Shown: piece after piece, positions 63,297 through 64,000 of the stretch | Numbering within the stretch: the first letter of the stretch is position 1 | Layout: each line of letters starts with the position of its first letter | NCBI RefSeq assembly: GCF_000788395.1 | Contig: NZ_CP009888.1 | Coordinates: 2,810,001-2,874,000, forward strand | Direction: 5' to 3' | Length of the DNA stretch: 64,000 bases | From: Pseudoalteromonas piratica | GTDB taxonomy: Bacteria; Pseudomonadota; Gammaproteobacteria; Enterobacterales; Alteromonadaceae | The notes under the pieces: model-generated | Told to the model about the DNA's origin: nothing | The model's input: the letters and a program-made list of their open reading frames with translations, nothing else | Database searches by the model: none | Position numbers and translations under genes: made by a program

Positions 63297-64000
63297 TTAA
63301 TTTACAGTTACTTTAGCAAATTTACGTTTACCTACTTGGTAAACTTCACAACTGCCAACTTCTATTAACATTTTACTATCAGTTACCTTTTCTTTCGCAT
63401 TGATTTTAACAGCGCCTTGCTTAATCATACGAATTGCTTCAGAGGTACTTGCAACTAAACCAACTTCTTTAAGTAAGCTAGCAATAGTAAGTTCGCCATC
63501 TGCAGTAATTGTTACTTCAGGAATATCATCTGGTAACGCATTTTTTTGGAAACGCTTAATGAAGTCTTGATGTGCTTCTTCCGCAGCCTCCACAGAGTGG
63601 AAACGTGCAATCATTTCTTTCGCGAAATCTATTTTGATATCACGCGGGTTAGTACCATTAGCAACTTTTTCTTTAAGCGCTTCAATTTCATCAATACTTA
63701 ATGCACTTAACAGCTCGTAGTAACGCCACATTAAATCATCAGAAATTGACATCACTTTACCAAACATATCGTTTGGTGCGTCAGTAATACCAATGTAGTT
63801 GCCTAATGACTTAGACATTTTCTGAACGCCATCAGTACCTTCAAGTAATGGCATCATTAATACAGTTTGCGGCTTTTGACCTTCGTCTTTTTGTAGCTCT
63901 CGGCCCATTAATAAGTTAAAGCGCTGATCAGTACCACCAAGCTCAACATCTGATTCAAGAGCTACTGAATCCCAACCTTGTACCAGAGGGTATAAAAACT
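63297..64000 (-). CDS. tyrS: Tyrosyl-tRNA synthetase, C-terminal part (cut by window edge)
   Basis: The last about 235 residues of tyrosyl-tRNA synthetase, which charges tRNA-Tyr. The frame is open to the right edge and reads [20 protein letters not shown], then [14 protein letters not shown], the KMSKS loop ([13 protein letters not shown]), the helical anticodon-binding region and a C-terminal S4 RNA-binding domain ([25 protein letters not shown]). The N-terminal HIGH region is outside the window. It resembles the shorter TyrZ-type enzymes with the S4 domain. Confidence 0.94.
   Translation of the reverse strand, partial: FLYPLVQGWDSVALESDVELGGTDQRFNLLMGRELQKDEGQKPQTVLMMPLLEGTDGVQKMSKSLGNYIGITDAPNDMFGKVMSISDDLMWRYYELLSALSIDEIEALKEKVANGTNPRDIKIDFAKEMIARFHSVEAAEEAHQDFIKRFQKNALPDDIPEVTITADGELTIASLLKEVGLVASTSEAIRMIKQGAVKINAKEKVTDSKMLIEVGSCEVYQVGKRKFAKVTVN

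Overview
The window looks like chromosomal DNA of a marine gammaproteobacterium of the Alteromonadales, most like Pseudoalteromonas or a close relative. This rests on the AT-rich composition, the gene orders fimV-asd-pdxB-fabB/mnmC, motY/rnt, ygfB-pepP-ubiH-ubiI and mutY-yggX/trmB, an ArcA/ArcB pair, a secreted M9 collagenase, a large TonB-dependent receptor, and a tmRNA tag ending in YALAA. The genus is an inference from gene content; no database was searched. Most of the window is housekeeping core, with accessory genes between the core blocks.

Layout. 1-7 kb: fimV (runs off the left edge), asd, pdxB and fabB on the minus strand, with mnmC divergent from fabB. 7-11 kb: a secreted collagenase, then a CBS-domain protein and a small secreted protein. 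11-13.3 kb: motY, rnt and the tmRNA gene ssrA. 13.3-17.3 kb: an accessory stretch directly downstream of ssrA, with an unrecognised 388-residue protein and an overlapping minus-strand operon of an AraC/DJ-1 regulator, an S41-like peptidase and a DUF1272 protein. 17.3-22.2 kb: speA-speB (arginine to agmatine to putrescine) and small genes. 22.2-28 kb: the ygfB-pepP-ubiH-ubiI-zapE cluster (ubiquinone hydroxylation), with 6S RNA divergent from it. 28-36 kb: a giant IMPa-type (mucin/O-glycoprotein) metalloprotease lipoprotein facing a TonB-dependent receptor. 36-44 kb: a tripartite RND efflux operon and a GGDEF/EAL protein. 44-45.3 kb: a duplicated tRNA-Phe/tRNA-Thr array with half-tRNA remnants on both sides. 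45.5-52 kb: a hybrid histidine kinase, yggX, mutY, trmB, rsmC and a small hypothetical. 52-57.5 kb: a CHASE8-like histidine kinase coupled to a YfiR-family protein, then convergent arcA and arcB. 57.5-64 kb: a secreted cyanophycinase-like protein, a DUF2726 protein, mtnN-cbiB-btuF, ogt, and the 3' part of tyrS at the right edge.

How the parts fit together. Collagenase, the IMPa-like protease and the TonB receptor suggest a scavenger of extracellular protein and glycoprotein. The collagenase and TonB-receptor leaders share a palindromic GTATAC-centred element, so one repressor may control both. The kinase/YfiR pair is the most unusual signalling arrangement: YfiR normally restrains a CHASE8 diguanylate cyclase, but here it is coupled to a histidine kinase whose partner regulator is not in the operon, just upstream of arcA.
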